From positions 1,626,675-1,690,674 of the forward strand of contig NZ_JH165159.1 in assembly GCF_000227765.1 (NCBI RefSeq): a DNA stretch of 64,000 bases. The letters are read 5' to 3'. This DNA comes from Neisseria wadsworthii 9715 (GTDB lineage: Bacteria; Pseudomonadota; Gammaproteobacteria; Burkholderiales; Neisseriaceae). Shown in pieces: positions 1 to 9,196 of this stretch. The first letter of the stretch is position 1; each line of letters begins with the position of its first letter. A program made the position numbers and the translations under genes. A model generated the notes under the pieces. It did not search any database, was not told the DNA's origin, and worked only from the letters and a program-made list of their open reading frames with translations.

Positions 1-25
1 ATACTCATTTTTCCGAGGAGCTGCC

Positions 26-910
26 ATGCCGGAACTTTACCATACCGACCTCACCCGCTTTACCGAATCGGCCAAACAATTCCCCAATATTTTCAAAGCC
101 CGCGCGGTAGACAGCCACAAAGGCACCCACGGCACGCTGGGCATCGTCGGCGGCGCGGCAGGCATGAGCGGCGCCGTAGTGCTGGCCGCCGAAGCCGCGA
201 TTTACAGCGGCTGCGGTAAAGTTTGGGCGGGCTTCAACCAAAGCGCGCTGCCCATGCCGCTGATTCCCGAGCGCCCGGAAATCATGCTTGCCACCGCAGC
301 AACCCTGCAAAAACGCAACGACATCACAGCCTGGGTTATCGGCTGCGGGCTGGATTTGGAAGCATCCGGCACCCTGCTGCTGCACACCCAATTCACTCTC
401 TCACACGACATCCCCCTGCTGCTCGACGCCGACGCGCTCACTCTGGTCGCCCACGATGAAAATTTGGCCGCCACTTGCCGCGAGCACCCCGCGCTCGTGC
501 TCACGCCCCACCCCGCCGAAGCCGCGCGCCTGCTCGGCAGCAGCACGGCCGCCGTACAGGCAGACCGCGTAGCCGCCGTACAATGCCTGTCTGAAAGATT
601 CAACGCAACCGTTGTATTAAAAGGCCGCCACAGCTTGGTTGCCGAACCCGGCGCAGCGCTCTACACCAACACCAGCGGCAACGCAGGGCTGGCCACCGCA
701 GGCAGCGGCGACGTGCTCAGCGGCATCATCGGCGCCCTGCTCGCACAAGGCATTCCAATCGGAGAAGCCGTCCGCGGCGGCGTGTGGCTGCACGGCGCGG
801 CGGCCGATGTACTGCGCGATTCGCAAATCGGCGAAATCGGCATGCTGTCGGGCGAGCTTGCACCGGCGGCACGCTGGCTGCGCAACCGTCTGGTTGCCGC
901 ACTTGCTTAA
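26..910 (+). CDS. nnrD: ADP-dependent NAD(P)H-hydrate dehydratase
   Basis: This 294-residue protein belongs to the YjeF C-terminal (ribokinase-like) family. It repairs damaged cofactor by dehydrating S-NAD(P)HX back to NAD(P)H using ADP. Visible marks are the early glycine-rich segment HGTLGIVGGAAGMSGA, the LTPHPAEAARLL motif and the C-terminal GNAGLATAGSGDVLSG nucleotide/catalytic motif, whose Asp is the expected catalytic residue. The N-terminal epimerase domain found in the fused E. coli protein is absent. The start at 26 is supported by a GAGGAG ribosome site a few bases upstream. A DUS copy (584-595) lies inside the coding region. Family assignment is confident; activity is inferred. Confidence 0.9.
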   Translation: MPELYHTDLTRFTESAKQFPNIFKARAVDSHKGTHGTLGIVGGAAGMSGAVVLAAEAAIYSGCGKVWAGFNQSALPMPLIPERPEIMLATAATLQKRNDITAWVIGCGLDLEASGTLLLHTQFTLSHDIPLLLDADALTLVAHDENLAATCREHPALVLTPHPAEAARLLGSSTAAVQADRVAAVQCLSERFNATVVLKGRHSLVAEPGAALYTNTSGNAGLATAGSGDVLSGIIGALLAQGIPIGEAVRGGVWLHGAAADVLRDSQIGEIGMLSGELAPAARWLRNRLVAALA

Positions 911-913
911 AGA

Positions 914-925
914 TGCCTGTCTGAA
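914..925 (+). repeat. single DUS, TG dialect
   Basis: One exact TGCCTGTCTGAA just after the nnrD stop codon, without an inverted partner. The terminator hairpin of nnrD is a separate structure at 968-997. Confidence 0.9.
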
Positions 926-967
926 AAATACCCTTCGGCCAAAGCGATTATTAACCAAGCCACAGTT

Positions 968-997
968 AAAATCGGGTAAAATAAGCCCGATTTTTTT
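968..997 (+). terminator. intrinsic terminator of nnrD
   Basis: The arms AAATCGGG (968-975) and CCCGATTT (986-993) pair perfectly and run into a T tract. The structure lies between nnrD and purM, only 30 bases before the purM start, so purM probably has its promoter in or near this gap. Confidence 0.75.
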
Positions 998-1026
998 ACC
1001 CTCATCACCAACTGAAAGAACCCGAC

Positions 1027-2061
1027 ATGAGCGATTCATTGAGCTACCGCGACGCAGGCGTGGATATCGACGCAGGCGACCAACTCGTTGAAAACATCAA
1101 ACCTTTTGCCAAACGCACCATGCGCCCCGAAGTGTTGGGCGATTTGGGCGGCTTCGGCGCACTGGTGGAAATCAGCAAAAAATACCAAAACCCCGTGCTC
1201 GTTTCCGGCACCGACGGCGTAGGCACCAAACTGAAACTGGCTTTCGACTGGGACAAACACGACACCGTGGGCATCGACCTCGTGGCCATGAGTGTGAACG
1301 ATATTCTCGTGCAAGGCGCAGAGCCGCTGTTTTTCCTCGACTACTTCGCCTGCGGCAAACTCGATGTCGCCCGCGCTACCGACGTGATTAAAGGCATTGC
1401 CCAAGGCTGTGAAGAATCCGACTGCGCCCTCATCGGCGGCGAAACCGCCGAAATGCCCGGCATGTATCCCGAAGGCGAATACGACTTGGCCGGCTTCGCC
1501 GTGGGCGTGGTGGAAAAAGACCAAGTGATCAACGGCCGCAGCATCGTACCCGGCGACATCGTGCTGGGCTTGGCTTCCAACGGCGCACATTCCAACGGCT
1601 ATTCATTGGTACGCAAAATCATCGAGCGCGACCAGCCCGATTTGGACGCACCGTTCGACGGCAACAAAACCCTGCGCCAAGCCATCATCGCACCCACGCG
1701 CCTGTATGTAAAACCGATTCTCGCCGCGCTGAAACAGTTCACCATCAAAGGCATGGCGCACATCACCGGCGGCGGCATCACCGAAAACGTACCGCGCGTG
1801 CTGCCCGAAAACACCGTTGCCCAAATCGACGCCGAAGCATGGGAAATGCCCAAGCTGTTCCAATGGCTGCAACAAACCGGCAATGTGGCGCAACAAGAAA
1901 TGTACCGCACCTTCAACTGCGGCATCGGCATGGTGGTCATCATCGCCAAAGAAGATGCCGACGCAGTGCAGAAATTCTTGGCCGAACAAGGCGAAACCGT
2001 TTACCGCTTGGGCGAAATCCGCGCACGTAACGGCGACGAACACCAAACCCAAGTGGCCTAA
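1027..2061 (+). CDS. purM: phosphoribosylformylglycinamidine cyclo-ligase (AIR synthetase)
   Basis: The 344-residue product has the usual length for PurM, which closes the imidazole ring in purine synthesis (FGAM + ATP to AIR). Family motifs are [17 protein letters not shown] at the N-terminus, [16 protein letters not shown], the [11 protein letters not shown] segment, and [16 protein letters not shown] near residue 245. The start at 1027 gives the conserved N-terminus [11 protein letters not shown]. The gene stands alone between a terminator hairpin and an inverted DUS pair of the AG dialect, so it looks monocistronic. Nothing unusual is seen apart from the foreign-dialect DUS downstream. 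Confidence 0.97.
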   Translation: MSDSLSYRDAGVDIDAGDQLVENIKPFAKRTMRPEVLGDLGGFGALVEISKKYQNPVLVSGTDGVGTKLKLAFDWDKHDTVGIDLVAMSVNDILVQGAEPLFFLDYFACGKLDVARATDVIKGIAQGCEESDCALIGGETAEMPGMYPEGEYDLAGFAVGVVEKDQVINGRSIVPGDIVLGLASNGAHSNGYSLVRKIIERDQPDLDAPFDGNKTLRQAIIAPTRLYVKPILAALKQFTIKGMAHITGGGITENVPRVLPENTVAQIDAEAWEMPKLFQWLQQTGNVAQQEMYRTFNCGIGMVVIIAKEDADAVQKFLAEQGETVYRLGEIRARNGDEHQTQVA

Positions 2062-2085
2062 CATCAGGCTTAGTTCACTAAACAG

Positions 2086-2117
2086 AGGCCGTCTGAAAAC
2101 ACCTTTTCAGACGGCCT
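2086..2117. terminator. inverted DUS pair, AG dialect (AGGCCGTCTGAA)
   Basis: AGGCCGTCTGAA at 2086-2097 faces its exact complement at 2106-2117 across an 8-base loop, after purM. This is the AG-DUS of other Neisseria and not the TG form used at nearly every other site in the window. It can form a terminator hairpin for purM. Confidence 0.85.
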
Positions 2118-2144
2118 TACCTTCAAATCCAAACCATTAAACCC

Positions 2145-2381
2145 ATGAACATCATCGAAAAACAAGCCTTAAAATTCATCCTCAAACACACGCAGGAAAC
2201 GCATCAGCAGGAAATGTCCGACTACGTTCAAACCCATTGGGCGCGCTACCGTGCAGGCGAAATCAATCTGCAAGAAGCCAAAACGCTGGCCAAACAAACC
2301 CGCCCGATGCTGAAGCCCGAAAGCGTGGCCGAATTGACCGAGTTTGTGAAAACATGGTCTAAGCGGTTGAATTTCAAATAA
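2145..2381 (+). CDS. small conserved-type protein of unknown function
   Basis: A 78-residue charged, mostly helical protein starting MNIIEKQALKFILKH and ending in SKRLNFK. It has no signal peptide, membrane segment or metal motif. The reading frame is closed by clear flanking signals (a DUS pair before, a broken phoU after), and codon use matches the neighbours, which supports a real gene. I do not recognise the family and assign no function. Confidence 0.6.
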   Translation: MNIIEKQALKFILKHTQETHQQEMSDYVQTHWARYRAGEINLQEAKTLAKQTRPMLKPESVAELTEFVKTWSKRLNFK

Positions 2382-2438
2382 AGAGGCGTTATCCCGCCAG
2401 CAATCTGCCTAAATTTACCGTTGTCAAATTTGTGTCAT

Positions 2439-2750
2439 ATGGCAGAACACATTTCATCTCATTTCAATCAAGAGCTGGAAACCGTGCGCACCGAAGTAAT
2501 GCGCATGGGCGGCTTGGTGGAGCAGCGGCTGCAAACCGTTTTAAATGCAATGGCCGGCACCGATGCCGTGATGCTGACCTCCGTTATCGAAGGTGATGGA
2601 GCCATCAACGATTTGGAAATCGCCATAGACGACGCCTGCCGCACCATCATCGCCCGCCGCCAGCCCGCCGCCGGAGCAGGTAAAAGCCGATTTAAGCAAA
2701 TGATTTCAAGCGGCGGATTATGCAGCCTTCGGGCTGCTTTTTTCATTTGA
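2439..2750 (+). pseudogene. phoU: truncated phoU (phosphate regulator), N-terminal fragment
   Basis: The first ~80 residues, from MAEHISSHFNQELE through IDDACRTIIARRQPAA, are the start of PhoU, the helical regulator of phosphate uptake and the PhoR/PhoB response (normally about 230 residues). After ARRQPAA, near base 2670, similarity stops and the frame runs through unrelated sequence to a stop at 2750. The second half of PhoU is not found nearby. The ORF can be extended to a TTG at 2421, but ATG 2439 gives the family N-terminus. A terminator, a foreign-dialect DUS and IS30 debris follow, so the truncation probably reflects a recombination or insertion event. Confidence 0.75.
2722..2743 (+). 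terminator. intrinsic terminator after the phoU fragment
   Basis: GCAGCC and GGCTGC pair around a TTCG loop and are followed by six T residues. The compact UUCG-type loop makes this a strong terminator. It lies inside the extended phoU fragment frame, showing that this sequence is not native phoU coding DNA. Confidence 0.8.
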
Positions 2751-2761
2751 TGCCGTCTGAA
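2750..2761 (+). repeat. DUS, AT dialect (ATGCCGTCTGAA)
   Basis: Exact ATGCCGTCTGAA, the form dominant in N. meningitidis and N. gonorrhoeae. It is directly followed by a partial complement (TTTCAGACAAACAT). It marks the scar between the phoU fragment and the IS30 remnant. Confidence 0.8.
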
Positions 2762-2906
2762 AAATGTTTCAGACAAACATTTCTCCATTGCTGTCATATA
2801 GTTGAAACAAAGTCCGCTTAAACTTGCCGCTATAGTCAATCCACTTACACGATAACGATTCAGAATAGCCGGCAAACCTTACTGTAAACAGTACGGCAGC
2901 ACATGA

Positions 2907-3398
2907 ACCAGAGGAAAAGCACCCGGCCGTGTCGGCATAGAAAACCGACCCGCCATCGTTGACCAAAAATCCCGTATCGGCGATTGGGAAGCCGACACCA
3001 TCGTCGGTAAAGATCAAAAAAGCGCATTATTGATTTTGGTTGAGCGGGTTACCCGCTACACCATCATCTGCAAGTTGAAAAACTTCAAAGCCAAAGACAC
3101 TGCCAACGCCGTCATCAAGGTATTGAAGGCGCATAAAGCCAGAGTCCATACCATTACCATGGATAACGGCAAAGAATTCTACCAACACATCCGAATAGCC
3201 TTTGCCGCCCCTACCATTCTTGGGAGAAAGGGCTGAATGAAAATACTAACGGACTCATCCGCCAATATTTCCCCAAACAAACGGATTTCCGCAACATCAG
3301 CCATCGGGAGATACGCAGGGTTCAAGATGAACTGAACCACCGGCCAAGAAAAACACTTGGCTATGAAACGCCAAGTGTTTTATTCTTAAACCGGTTCC
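2907..3398 (+). mobile_element. IS30-family (IS1655-like) insertion sequence remnant
   Basis: Conceptual translation gives the C-terminal half of an IS30 transposase: RIGDWEADTIVG (first Asp), TMDNGKEFYQH (second Asp), then YHSWEKGLNENTNGLIRQ (Glu) and LNHRPRKTLGYETP. The second and third parts are in different frames, with a frameshift or short deletion near 3200. The N-terminal half and recognisable terminal repeats are missing, so the element is dead. IS1655 is the well-known IS30 element of Neisseria and matches this motif set. Confidence 0.85.
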
Positions 3399-3439
3399 GA
3401 CCATTACTGCCTGAGTATTGCACTCGAAATTCGAATCCA

Positions 3440-3469
3440 AGCCTGTCTGAAAAATTTTCAGATAGGCAT
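3440..3469. terminator. degenerate inverted DUS pair
   Basis: AGCCTGTCTGAA (3440-3451) faces TTCAGATAGGCA (3458-3469). Each arm has one change from the TG consensus, but they still form a hairpin between the IS remnant and the glyA promoter. Confidence 0.7.
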
Positions 3470-3511
3470 TTTGTTTAACAAAGCCGAAGCAAGGTTTATT
3501 CAGTTGCATTG

Positions 3512-3540
3512 TTGACAATCTATATAGAAAGATTCAGAAT
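3512..3540 (+). promoter_or_regulatory. sigma-70-type promoter of glyA
   Basis: A perfect -35 box TTGACA (3512-3517), a 17-base spacer and a -10 box CAGAAT (3535-3540). This leaves an untranslated leader of roughly 85 bases before glyA. An AAGGA ribosome site lies at 3622-3626. Confidence 0.65.
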
Positions 3541-3632
3541 CCAGCGCATTGCTGCGTCTTGTGCTGCGAAGCCTGGGCATGCATTTCTGCATCGGATTTC
3601 TTTTGTAATTTTTTTTAAGAAAAGGAACAAAA

Positions 3633-4883
3633 ATGTTCTCAAAAAGTATCACCATTGAAAAATATGATCCTGAACTGGCGGCGGCGATGGCCGACGAAGT
3701 GCAACGCCAGCAAGACCATATCGAATTGATTGCATCGGAAAACTATGTAAGTTGCGCCGTGATGGAAGCGCAAGGCAGCCAGTTAACCAATAAATATGCA
3801 GAAGGCTATCCGGGCAAGCGTTATTACGGCGGCTGCGAGTTTGTGGATGTGGCCGAGCAATTGGCTATCGACCGCGTGAAAAAGCTGTTTAGTGCCGAAT
3901 ATGCCAACGTTCAGCCTCATTCGGGTTCACAAGCAAACCAAGCTGTTTATGCTTCGGTATTGAAACCGGGCGATACCATTTTGGGCATGAGCTTGGCGCA
4001 CGGCGGCCATCTTACCCATGGCGCTTCTGTTAACATTTCAGGCAAGCTTTATAACGCAGTTACATACGGCTTGGATGAAAACGAAGTGTTGGATTATGCA
4101 GAGGTTGAGCGTTTGGCATTGGAGCATAAGCCGAAAATGATTGTGGCCGGTGCATCTGCTTATGCTTTGCAAATTGATTGGGCAAAATTCCGTGAGATTG
4201 CCGATAAAGTGGGCGCTTACCTGTTTGTTGATATGGCACACTATGCAGGCTTGGTAGCAGGCGGCGAGTATCCGAACCCCGTGCCATTCGCTGACTTTGT
4301 TACCACCACTACCCACAAAACCCTGCGTGGTCCGCGCGGCGGTGTGATTTTGTGTCGCGACAACACGCACGAAAAAGCCCTGAATTCAGCCATTTTCCCT
4401 AGCCTGCAAGGCGGCCCGCTGATGCATGTGATTGCGGCAAAAGCCGTAGCGTTTAAAGAAGCTCTGGAGCCTGAATTTAAAGAATATGCCAAGCAGGTGA
4501 AAGTGAACGCTTCTGCAATGGCGGAAGAATTGGTTAAACGAGGCTTGCGTATTATTTCCGGCCGCACCGAGAGCCATGTGTTTCTAGTTGATTTGCGCGC
4601 CAAAAACATTACCGGCAAAGCAGCCGAAGAAGCTTTAGGCAAAGCGCATATCACCATCAATAAAAATGCGATTCCAAACGACCCGGAAAAACCTTTTGTT
4701 ACTTCCGGCATCCGCGTAGGCACCGCAGCCATCACCACCCGCGGATTCAAAGAAGCCGATGCGCGCGAATTGGCCAATTTGCTAGCTGATGTGTTGGAAA
4801 ACCCTGAAGATACCGCCACACTGGAGCGTGTTGCATCAGCTGCCAAGGCTTTGTGCGACAAATATCCGGTTTACGGTGCTTAA
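3633..4883 (+). CDS. glyA: serine hydroxymethyltransferase
   Basis: The 416-residue product is full length for this PLP enzyme, which converts serine and tetrahydrofolate to glycine and methylene-tetrahydrofolate, supplying one-carbon units. Key motifs are [12 protein letters not shown] near residue 35, [13 protein letters not shown], and the PLP-lysine segment [14 protein letters not shown] near residue 225, with Lys as the Schiff-base residue. ATG 3633 is preceded by AAGGA and a good promoter. The gene stands alone and ends in a DUS-pair hairpin, convergent with hupB. Confidence 0.98.
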   Translation: MFSKSITIEKYDPELAAAMADEVQRQQDHIELIASENYVSCAVMEAQGSQLTNKYAEGYPGKRYYGGCEFVDVAEQLAIDRVKKLFSAEYANVQPHSGSQANQAVYASVLKPGDTILGMSLAHGGHLTHGASVNISGKLYNAVTYGLDENEVLDYAEVERLALEHKPKMIVAGASAYALQIDWAKFREIADKVGAYLFVDMAHYAGLVAGGEYPNPVPFADFVTTTTHKTLRGPRGGVILCRDNTHEKALNSAIFPSLQGGPLMHVIAAKAVAFKEALEPEFKEYAKQVKVNASAMAEELVKRGLRIISGRTESHVFLVDLRAKNITGKAAEEALGKAHITINKNAIPNDPEKPFVTSGIRVGTAAITTRGFKEADARELANLLADVLENPEDTATLERVASAAKALCDKYPVYGA

Positions 4884-4902
4884 TTTTTTGAGAAAAGCAA
4901 AA

Positions 4903-4930
4903 TGCCTGTCTGAAACTTTTCAGACAGGCA
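4903..4930. terminator. inverted DUS pair after glyA
   Basis: TGCCTGTCTGAA (4903-4914) and TTCAGACAGGCA (4919-4930) pair with a 4-base loop and lead into a T-rich stretch, a likely glyA terminator. Confidence 0.85.
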
Positions 4931-4947
4931 TTGTTTTTAAAAATATA

Positions 4948-4981
4948 TAAAAAAATCAGGCGGGTATATACCTGCCTGATT
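4948..4981 (-). terminator. intrinsic terminator of hupB
   Basis: An 11-bp stem (4954-4964 with 4971-4981, one G-T wobble) around a TATATA loop, followed on the minus strand by a T-rich tail. It lies just after the hupB stop and next to the glyA DUS hairpin, so the two convergent genes have separate terminators. Confidence 0.75.
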
Positions 4982-5000
4982 GATGTTACTTTAACTGATA

Positions 5001-5270
5001 TTACAGCGCATCTTTCAAAGCTTTGCCTGCACGGAATTTCGGGGTTTTTGCAGCAGCAATAGTCAAAGGCTCGCCGGTTTTGGGGTTGCGGCCTTGACGT
5101 TCAGCGCGTTCGCCAACGTAGAAAGTACCAAAACCTACCAAAGTTACAGTATCGCCTTTTTTCAATGCATTGGTTACAGCATTCATCATACCGTCCAAAG
5201 CTTTGGTTGCGGCGGCTTTAGAAATATCAGCTTCTTGAGCAATTGCTTCGATCAATTCAGACTTGTTCAC
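5001..5270 (-). CDS. hupB: DNA-binding protein HU
   Basis: An 89-residue histone-like protein of typical HU length. It starts [18 protein letters not shown] and carries the DNA-binding arm signature [21 protein letters not shown], where the Arg-rich beta arm and the Asn-Pro tip intercalate DNA. It compacts and bends DNA as a dimer. The gene lies directly downstream of lon on the same strand, an arrangement common in proteobacteria, but has its own promoter in the 217-base gap and its own terminator. Confidence 0.97.
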   Translation of the reverse strand: MNKSELIEAIAQEADISKAAATKALDGMMNAVTNALKKGDTVTLVGFGTFYVGERAERQGRNPKTGEPLTIAAAKTPKFRAGKALKDAL

Positions 5271-5380
5271 AGTTAAGTCCCTTTCTATCGTTGTAAATTT
5301 ATGAAACCCTCAAGCGGTTGGTTAATCTGCTGAGAATGTAGCGCGTTAATGAAAGATACGGTTTTCTTGCATTTGCGCCT

Positions 5381-5409
5381 TTATAGCAAGTATAAAAAGC
5401 AGGTGTCAA
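5381..5409 (-). promoter_or_regulatory. sigma-70-type promoter of hupB
   Basis: Read on the minus strand: perfect -35 TTGACA (complement of 5404-5409), 17-base spacer, -10 CTATAA (complement of 5381-5386). It lies about 110 bases before the hupB start codon. Confidence 0.7.
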
Positions 5410-5487
5410 GCGAAAAGGTATGAATGGTAAGGCCTGTCTGCGCTTTGGACCGTTTACATCCGACCTTTACAACACATTTTACTTTTT

Positions 5488-7941
5488 TTAATGTTGCGTT
5501 GCTTTCGCGCTTGACTTAGTGCGTCGCCTTGTTTTAGGCAAAGAAGGCGCCTCAATCGGCTCAACGGGCGATGTCACGCCGCTTTCAGGCTGGCGTTCCA
5601 AGCCTAAAGCTAATACTTCATCTATCCATTTTACAGGATGAATCTGCAAACCTTCTTTTACATTTTGCGGAATCTCTTCCAAGTCTTTAACATTTCCATG
5701 AGGAATCAAGACATGTTGGATACCGCCGCGCAAGGCTGCCAAAAGTTTTTCTTTTAAGCCGCCAATCGGTAACACTTCACCGCGCAAAGTAATTTCACCG
5801 GTCATCGCAACGTCGGCACGCACAGGAATGCCGGTAAAAGCCGAAACCATGGCCAAAGTCATGGCAATACCCGCACTCGGCCCGTCTTTCGGCGTAGCAC
5901 CTTCGGGAACGTGAACATGCACATCGTTTTTCTCGTAGAAATCCGGTGCGATTCCCAAAGCCTCTGCACGTGAGCGCACAACCGTCCAAGCAGCGGAAAT
6001 CGATTCTTGCATCACATCGCCAAGCTTGCCGGTGCGTACAATATTTCCTTTGCCTTTCATTACGGCAGCTTCGATGGTCAGCAATTCGCCGCCTACTTCA
6101 GTCCAAGCCAAGCCGGTAACTTGACCAATGCGGTTTTCACTTTCTGCTACCCCGTAGTCAAATCGGCGCACGCCTAGATAATCATGCAGGTTTTTGTCGC
6201 TGACAACGATGGTTTTAGGCTTGGTTTTGCGGGTTTTGGTTTTCTGAGCATCTTCTTTCAACTGCACACTCATAACCACTTTGCGGCAGATTTTGGCAAT
6301 CTCGCGATCAAGTGAACGCACACCTGCTTCACGTGTGTAGTAGCGAACAATATCTCTTACAGCGCTGTTTTGAATTTCTACCTCGCCTTCCTTAACGCCG
6401 TTACGTTTCATCTGTTTGGGAATCAGATATTGCATGGCAATATTGATTTTCTCATCTTCGGTATAACCGGAAAGACGGATGATTTCCATACGGTCGAGCA
6501 GGGCAGGAGGAATGTTCAGGCTGTTGGAAGTGGCAATGAACATCACATCGCTTAAGTCAAAATCTACTTCAACAAAGTGGTCGGCAAATGAGTTGTTTTG
6601 TTCCGGGTCGAGCACTTCCAGCAATGCGCTTGCCGGATCACCACGAAAATCATTGCCGAGCTTGTCGATTTCGTCCAACAGGAAAAGCGGATTTTTTACC
6701 TCTGCTTTAATCATGTTTTGAATGATTTTGCCTGGCATCGAGCCGATATAGGTGCGGCGGTGACCACGGATTTCGCTTTCATCGCGTACGCCGCCTAAAG
6801 CCATACGCACATATTTACGGCCGGTAGCTTTAGCGATTGACTCGCCAAGTGAGGTTTTGCCGACCCCGGGCGGGCCTACCAAGCATAGAATCGGGCCTTT
6901 GAGCTTGTCGGTACGTTTTTGTACGGCTAAATACTCAAGAATACGTTCTTTAACTTTTTCCAAGCCGTAATGGTCTTCGTTTAAAACCAAGTCAGCCTTG
7001 GCAATATCTTTGATAACACGGTTTTTTTTCTTCCACGGCAGTTCGAGCAAGGTGTCAATATAGTTGCGCACTACAGTAGATTCGGCCGACATCGGCGGCA
7101 TCATTTTGAGCTTTTTAAGTTCAGACAGGCATTTGTCTTCTGCTTCTTTGCTCATACCGGCAGTTTTGATTTTGTTTTCCAAAGCTTCCAGTTCGCCGCG
7201 CTCGTCTTCTTCACCCAATTCTTTTTGAATTGCTTTAACTTGCTCGTTGAGATAATACTCGCGCTGTGATTTTTCCATTTGGCGTTTTACACGGCCGCGA
7301 ATGCGTTTTTCAACTTGCAGAATATCCAGTTCAGCTTCCAGCTGACCCAGCAGGAACTCCATGCGTTCGATGATGTCTGCTTTTTCCAGAATCATTTGGC
7401 GAAATTCCAACTTCAATTGAAGGTGGGCGGCAATGGTGTCTACCAAGCGGCCGTTGTCTTCAATGCTGTGGATGGTGCTTACGATTTCAGCCGGAATTTT
7501 TTTATTGGATTTTGTAAATTGATCGAATTGCGACAAAATCGCACGGCGCAATGCTTCTGCATCGGCATTTTTGCTTTCTTTTTCTTCAATATTTTCGGTT
7601 TGCGCTGAGAAATAGTTTTTTCCGGTTTGCACGGAAACTGCGCGCGCACGGCGGATGCCTTCAACCAAAACTTTAACGGTTCCGTCTGGTAATTTTAATA
7701 CTTGTAATACGTTGGCTAATGTACCGACTTGGTACAGATTATCAACCGATGGATCTTCATCGTTCGGGTCACGTTGTGCCAGCAGAAATACGGGGGAATC
7801 GTTTTCCATTGCAGCTTCCAGTGCGGCGATGGATTTTTGTCTGCCTACAAACAGTGGAAGTACCATGTGTGGATAAATCACTACGTCACGCAGTGGTAGG
7901 AGGGGCAGGGTGCCGTAATCCTCGAATTGTTTGTTTGCCAT
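5488..7941 (-). CDS. lon: ATP-dependent protease La (Lon)
   Basis: The 817-residue protein has the three Lon parts in order: an N-terminal substrate-binding domain ([20 protein letters not shown] near residue 13), an AAA+ module with Walker [10 protein letters not shown] near residue 360 and Walker B FLLDEIDK, and a C-terminal serine protease with the active-site segment [14 protein letters not shown] near residue 685. Lon degrades damaged and regulatory proteins in the cytoplasm. It is somewhat longer than E. coli Lon (784), with a basic C-terminal tail ([15 protein letters not shown]). A sigma-32-like promoter precedes it. Confidence 0.98.
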   Translation of the reverse strand: MANKQFEDYGTLPLLPLRDVVIYPHMVLPLFVGRQKSIAALEAAMENDSPVFLLAQRDPNDEDPSVDNLYQVGTLANVLQVLKLPDGTVKVLVEGIRRARAVSVQTGKNYFSAQTENIEEKESKNADAEALRRAILSQFDQFTKSNKKIPAEIVSTIHSIEDNGRLVDTIAAHLQLKLEFRQMILEKADIIERMEFLLGQLEAELDILQVEKRIRGRVKRQMEKSQREYYLNEQVKAIQKELGEEDERGELEALENKIKTAGMSKEAEDKCLSELKKLKMMPPMSAESTVVRNYIDTLLELPWKKKNRVIKDIAKADLVLNEDHYGLEKVKERILEYLAVQKRTDKLKGPILCLVGPPGVGKTSLGESIAKATGRKYVRMALGGVRDESEIRGHRRTYIGSMPGKIIQNMIKAEVKNPLFLLDEIDKLGNDFRGDPASALLEVLDPEQNNSFADHFVEVDFDLSDVMFIATSNSLNIPPALLDRMEIIRLSGYTEDEKINIAMQYLIPKQMKRNGVKEGEVEIQNSAVRDIVRYYTREAGVRSLDREIAKICRKVVMSVQLKEDAQKTKTRKTKPKTIVVSDKNLHDYLGVRRFDYGVAESENRIGQVTGLAWTEVGGELLTIEAAVMKGKGNIVRTGKLGDVMQESISAAWTVVRSRAEALGIAPDFYEKNDVHVHVPEGATPKDGPSAGIAMTLAMVSAFTGIPVRADVAMTGEITLRGEVLPIGGLKEKLLAALRGGIQHVLIPHGNVKDLEEIPQNVKEGLQIHPVKWIDEVLALGLERQPESGVTSPVEPIEAPSLPKTRRRTKSSAKATQH

Positions 7942-7983
7942 AATTGAATTCTGCTTTCTTTAAAAACTTACTTGATGAGCGTG

Positions 7984-8012
7984 AAATTGGGCCGGTAAAT
8001 TTGTTTTTCAAG
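7984..8012 (-). promoter_or_regulatory. heat-shock (sigma-32-type) promoter of lon
   Basis: On the minus strand, CTTGAAA (complement of 8006-8012), 14 bases, then CCCAATTT (complement of 7984-7991). The sigma-32 consensus is CTTGAAA, 13-15 bases, CCCCATNT. It lies about 45 bases before the lon start, and lon is a classical heat-shock gene. Confidence 0.65.
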
Positions 8013-8100
8013 AGATTTTGAATAGATTGTTTTAAGAGGGATTTATGAAAGGGGTGCGTGGATTGAAAATAGCTTTTGCGTTAAAATGTGAGATTCGATT

Positions 8101-8112
8101 TTCAGACAGGCA
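8101..8112 (-). repeat. DUS, TG dialect
   Basis: TTCAGACAGGCA in the lon/ybeD divergent gap. It faces the copy at 8181-8192, but about 70 bases apart, too far for a compact terminator hairpin. Confidence 0.85.
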
Positions 8113-8180
8113 TTCAGTATAGCTTAAAAAGCGAATGGCGGTGTTTTTTATTTTAATCACGCGGTAATCATCCTTATATA

Positions 8181-8192
8181 TGCCTGTCTGAA
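8181..8192 (+). repeat. DUS, TG dialect
   Basis: Exact TGCCTGTCTGAA about 20 bases before the ybeD start, overlapping the leader or promoter region of the lipoate genes. Confidence 0.85.
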
Positions 8193-8214
8193 AAGTAAGT
8201 TTAGGAATGTAACA

Positions 8215-8484
8215 ATGTCTGATGAAAAAAAAACGCTGATCGAGTTCCCTTGTAAGTTCCCTTTGAAAATCATGGGCGCTAAACATCCGGAATTTCCTGC
8301 CGAGGTGATTAAGGCAGTCAAAGTGCATGCACCGGATGCGAGCGAAGAACATTTACAATACCGTGAAAGCTCGAGCGGCAACTACACAGGGCTGACGTTG
8401 CCGGTGAATGTGGAAAATCAAGAGCAGCTCGATAATATTTATCGTGCACTCACTTCCCATCCTATGGTGAAAGTGGTTTTATAA
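8215..8484 (+). CDS. ybeD: DUF493 (YbeD-family) protein
   Basis: An 89-residue protein of the DUF493/YbeD family (family core [16 protein letters not shown]-terminus [11 protein letters not shown]), a small ferredoxin-like alpha/beta fold of unknown biochemical role. It is regularly found just upstream of lipB, as here: its stop overlaps the lipB ATG by one base, so they are translationally coupled. A run of nine A residues at codons 4-7 could allow slippage, but nothing else suggests phase variation. Confidence 0.88.
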   Translation: MSDEKKTLIEFPCKFPLKIMGAKHPEFPAEVIKAVKVHAPDASEEHLQYRESSSGNYTGLTLPVNVENQEQLDNIYRALTSHPMVKVVL

Positions 8485-9089
8485 TGAAAATCTTGCACTT
8501 AGGGTTGGCCGATTATCTGCCGACTTTTGAGGCGATGAAAAAATTTAATGATTCGCGTACCGAAAGCACCGAAGATGAGCTTTGGGTGGTGGAGCATCCG
8601 CCAGTGTTCACGCAAGGTTTGGCAGGAAAGCCCGAGCATCTATTGGTTCAAGATGATATTCCTGTGGTGCAAATCGACAGAGGCGGACAAATTACTTACC
8701 ATGGGCCCGGGCAATTGGTGGTTTATACCATGATTGATTTCAAACGCCGTAAAACAAGTGTTCGCCATATCGTTACGGCTTTGGAAAACAGTATTGTTGA
8801 TACGCTGGCAGCTTATGGAATCAAAGCCTCAGCCGATCCTAAAAGACCGGGGGTGTATGTTGAAGGAAAAAAAATTGCTTCTTTAGGCTTGAGAATTAAA
8901 AACGGCTCGGTTTACCACGGATTAGCGCTTAATATAAATATGGATTTAAATCCGTTTACCCATATTAACCCTTGCGGCTATGCGGGCTTGGAAATGGTGC
9001 AAATGGCCGATTTCCTTAAGCCTTGCCCTTCTGTTGCCGAAGTTGCAGCAAAGTTGACCTCTAATTTGCAAGAAAAATTAGCAATCTAG
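8484..9089 (+). CDS. lipB: octanoyl-[acyl-carrier-protein]:protein octanoyltransferase
   Basis: The 201-residue protein transfers octanoyl groups from ACP to lipoyl domains, the first step of endogenous lipoate synthesis. Family motifs are [11 protein letters not shown] near residue 36, the [16 protein letters not shown] signature near residue 72, the lysine-containing [13 protein letters not shown] near residue 132 and [15 protein letters not shown] with the catalytic Cys. Length is typical. It overlaps ybeD by one base and is followed by lipA after 107 bases. Confidence 0.96.
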   Translation: MKILHLGLADYLPTFEAMKKFNDSRTESTEDELWVVEHPPVFTQGLAGKPEHLLVQDDIPVVQIDRGGQITYHGPGQLVVYTMIDFKRRKTSVRHIVTALENSIVDTLAAYGIKASADPKRPGVYVEGKKIASLGLRIKNGSVYHGLALNINMDLNPFTHINPCGYAGLEMVQMADFLKPCPSVAEVAAKLTSNLQEKLAI

Positions 9090-9196
9090 ATAGAATCATA
9101 CTTCTATTTGAATTTTAATGGCATTATAGTGCATCAAAATATAGCTTATAGATTAATTTAAAGCTACCTCAAGAGAATTGCGAAAGAATACCTGAA

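Noticed and set aside
2421-2438. TTG start for the phoU fragment
   Set aside because: ATG 2439 gives the family N-terminus; the extra six residues match nothing.
3541-3611. Possible small RNA or riboswitch in the glyA leader
   Set aside because: Only short self-complementary words (GCATGC, TTGCTGCG) are visible and no known glycine or other motif.
4241-4861. 206-codon minus-strand frame inside glyA
   Set aside because: Shadow of glyA on the other strand; low-complexity translation.
8224-8233. Run of nine A in ybeD as a phase-variable tract
   Set aside because: Short for a phase-variable homopolymer and in a conserved housekeeping-type gene; no surface role.
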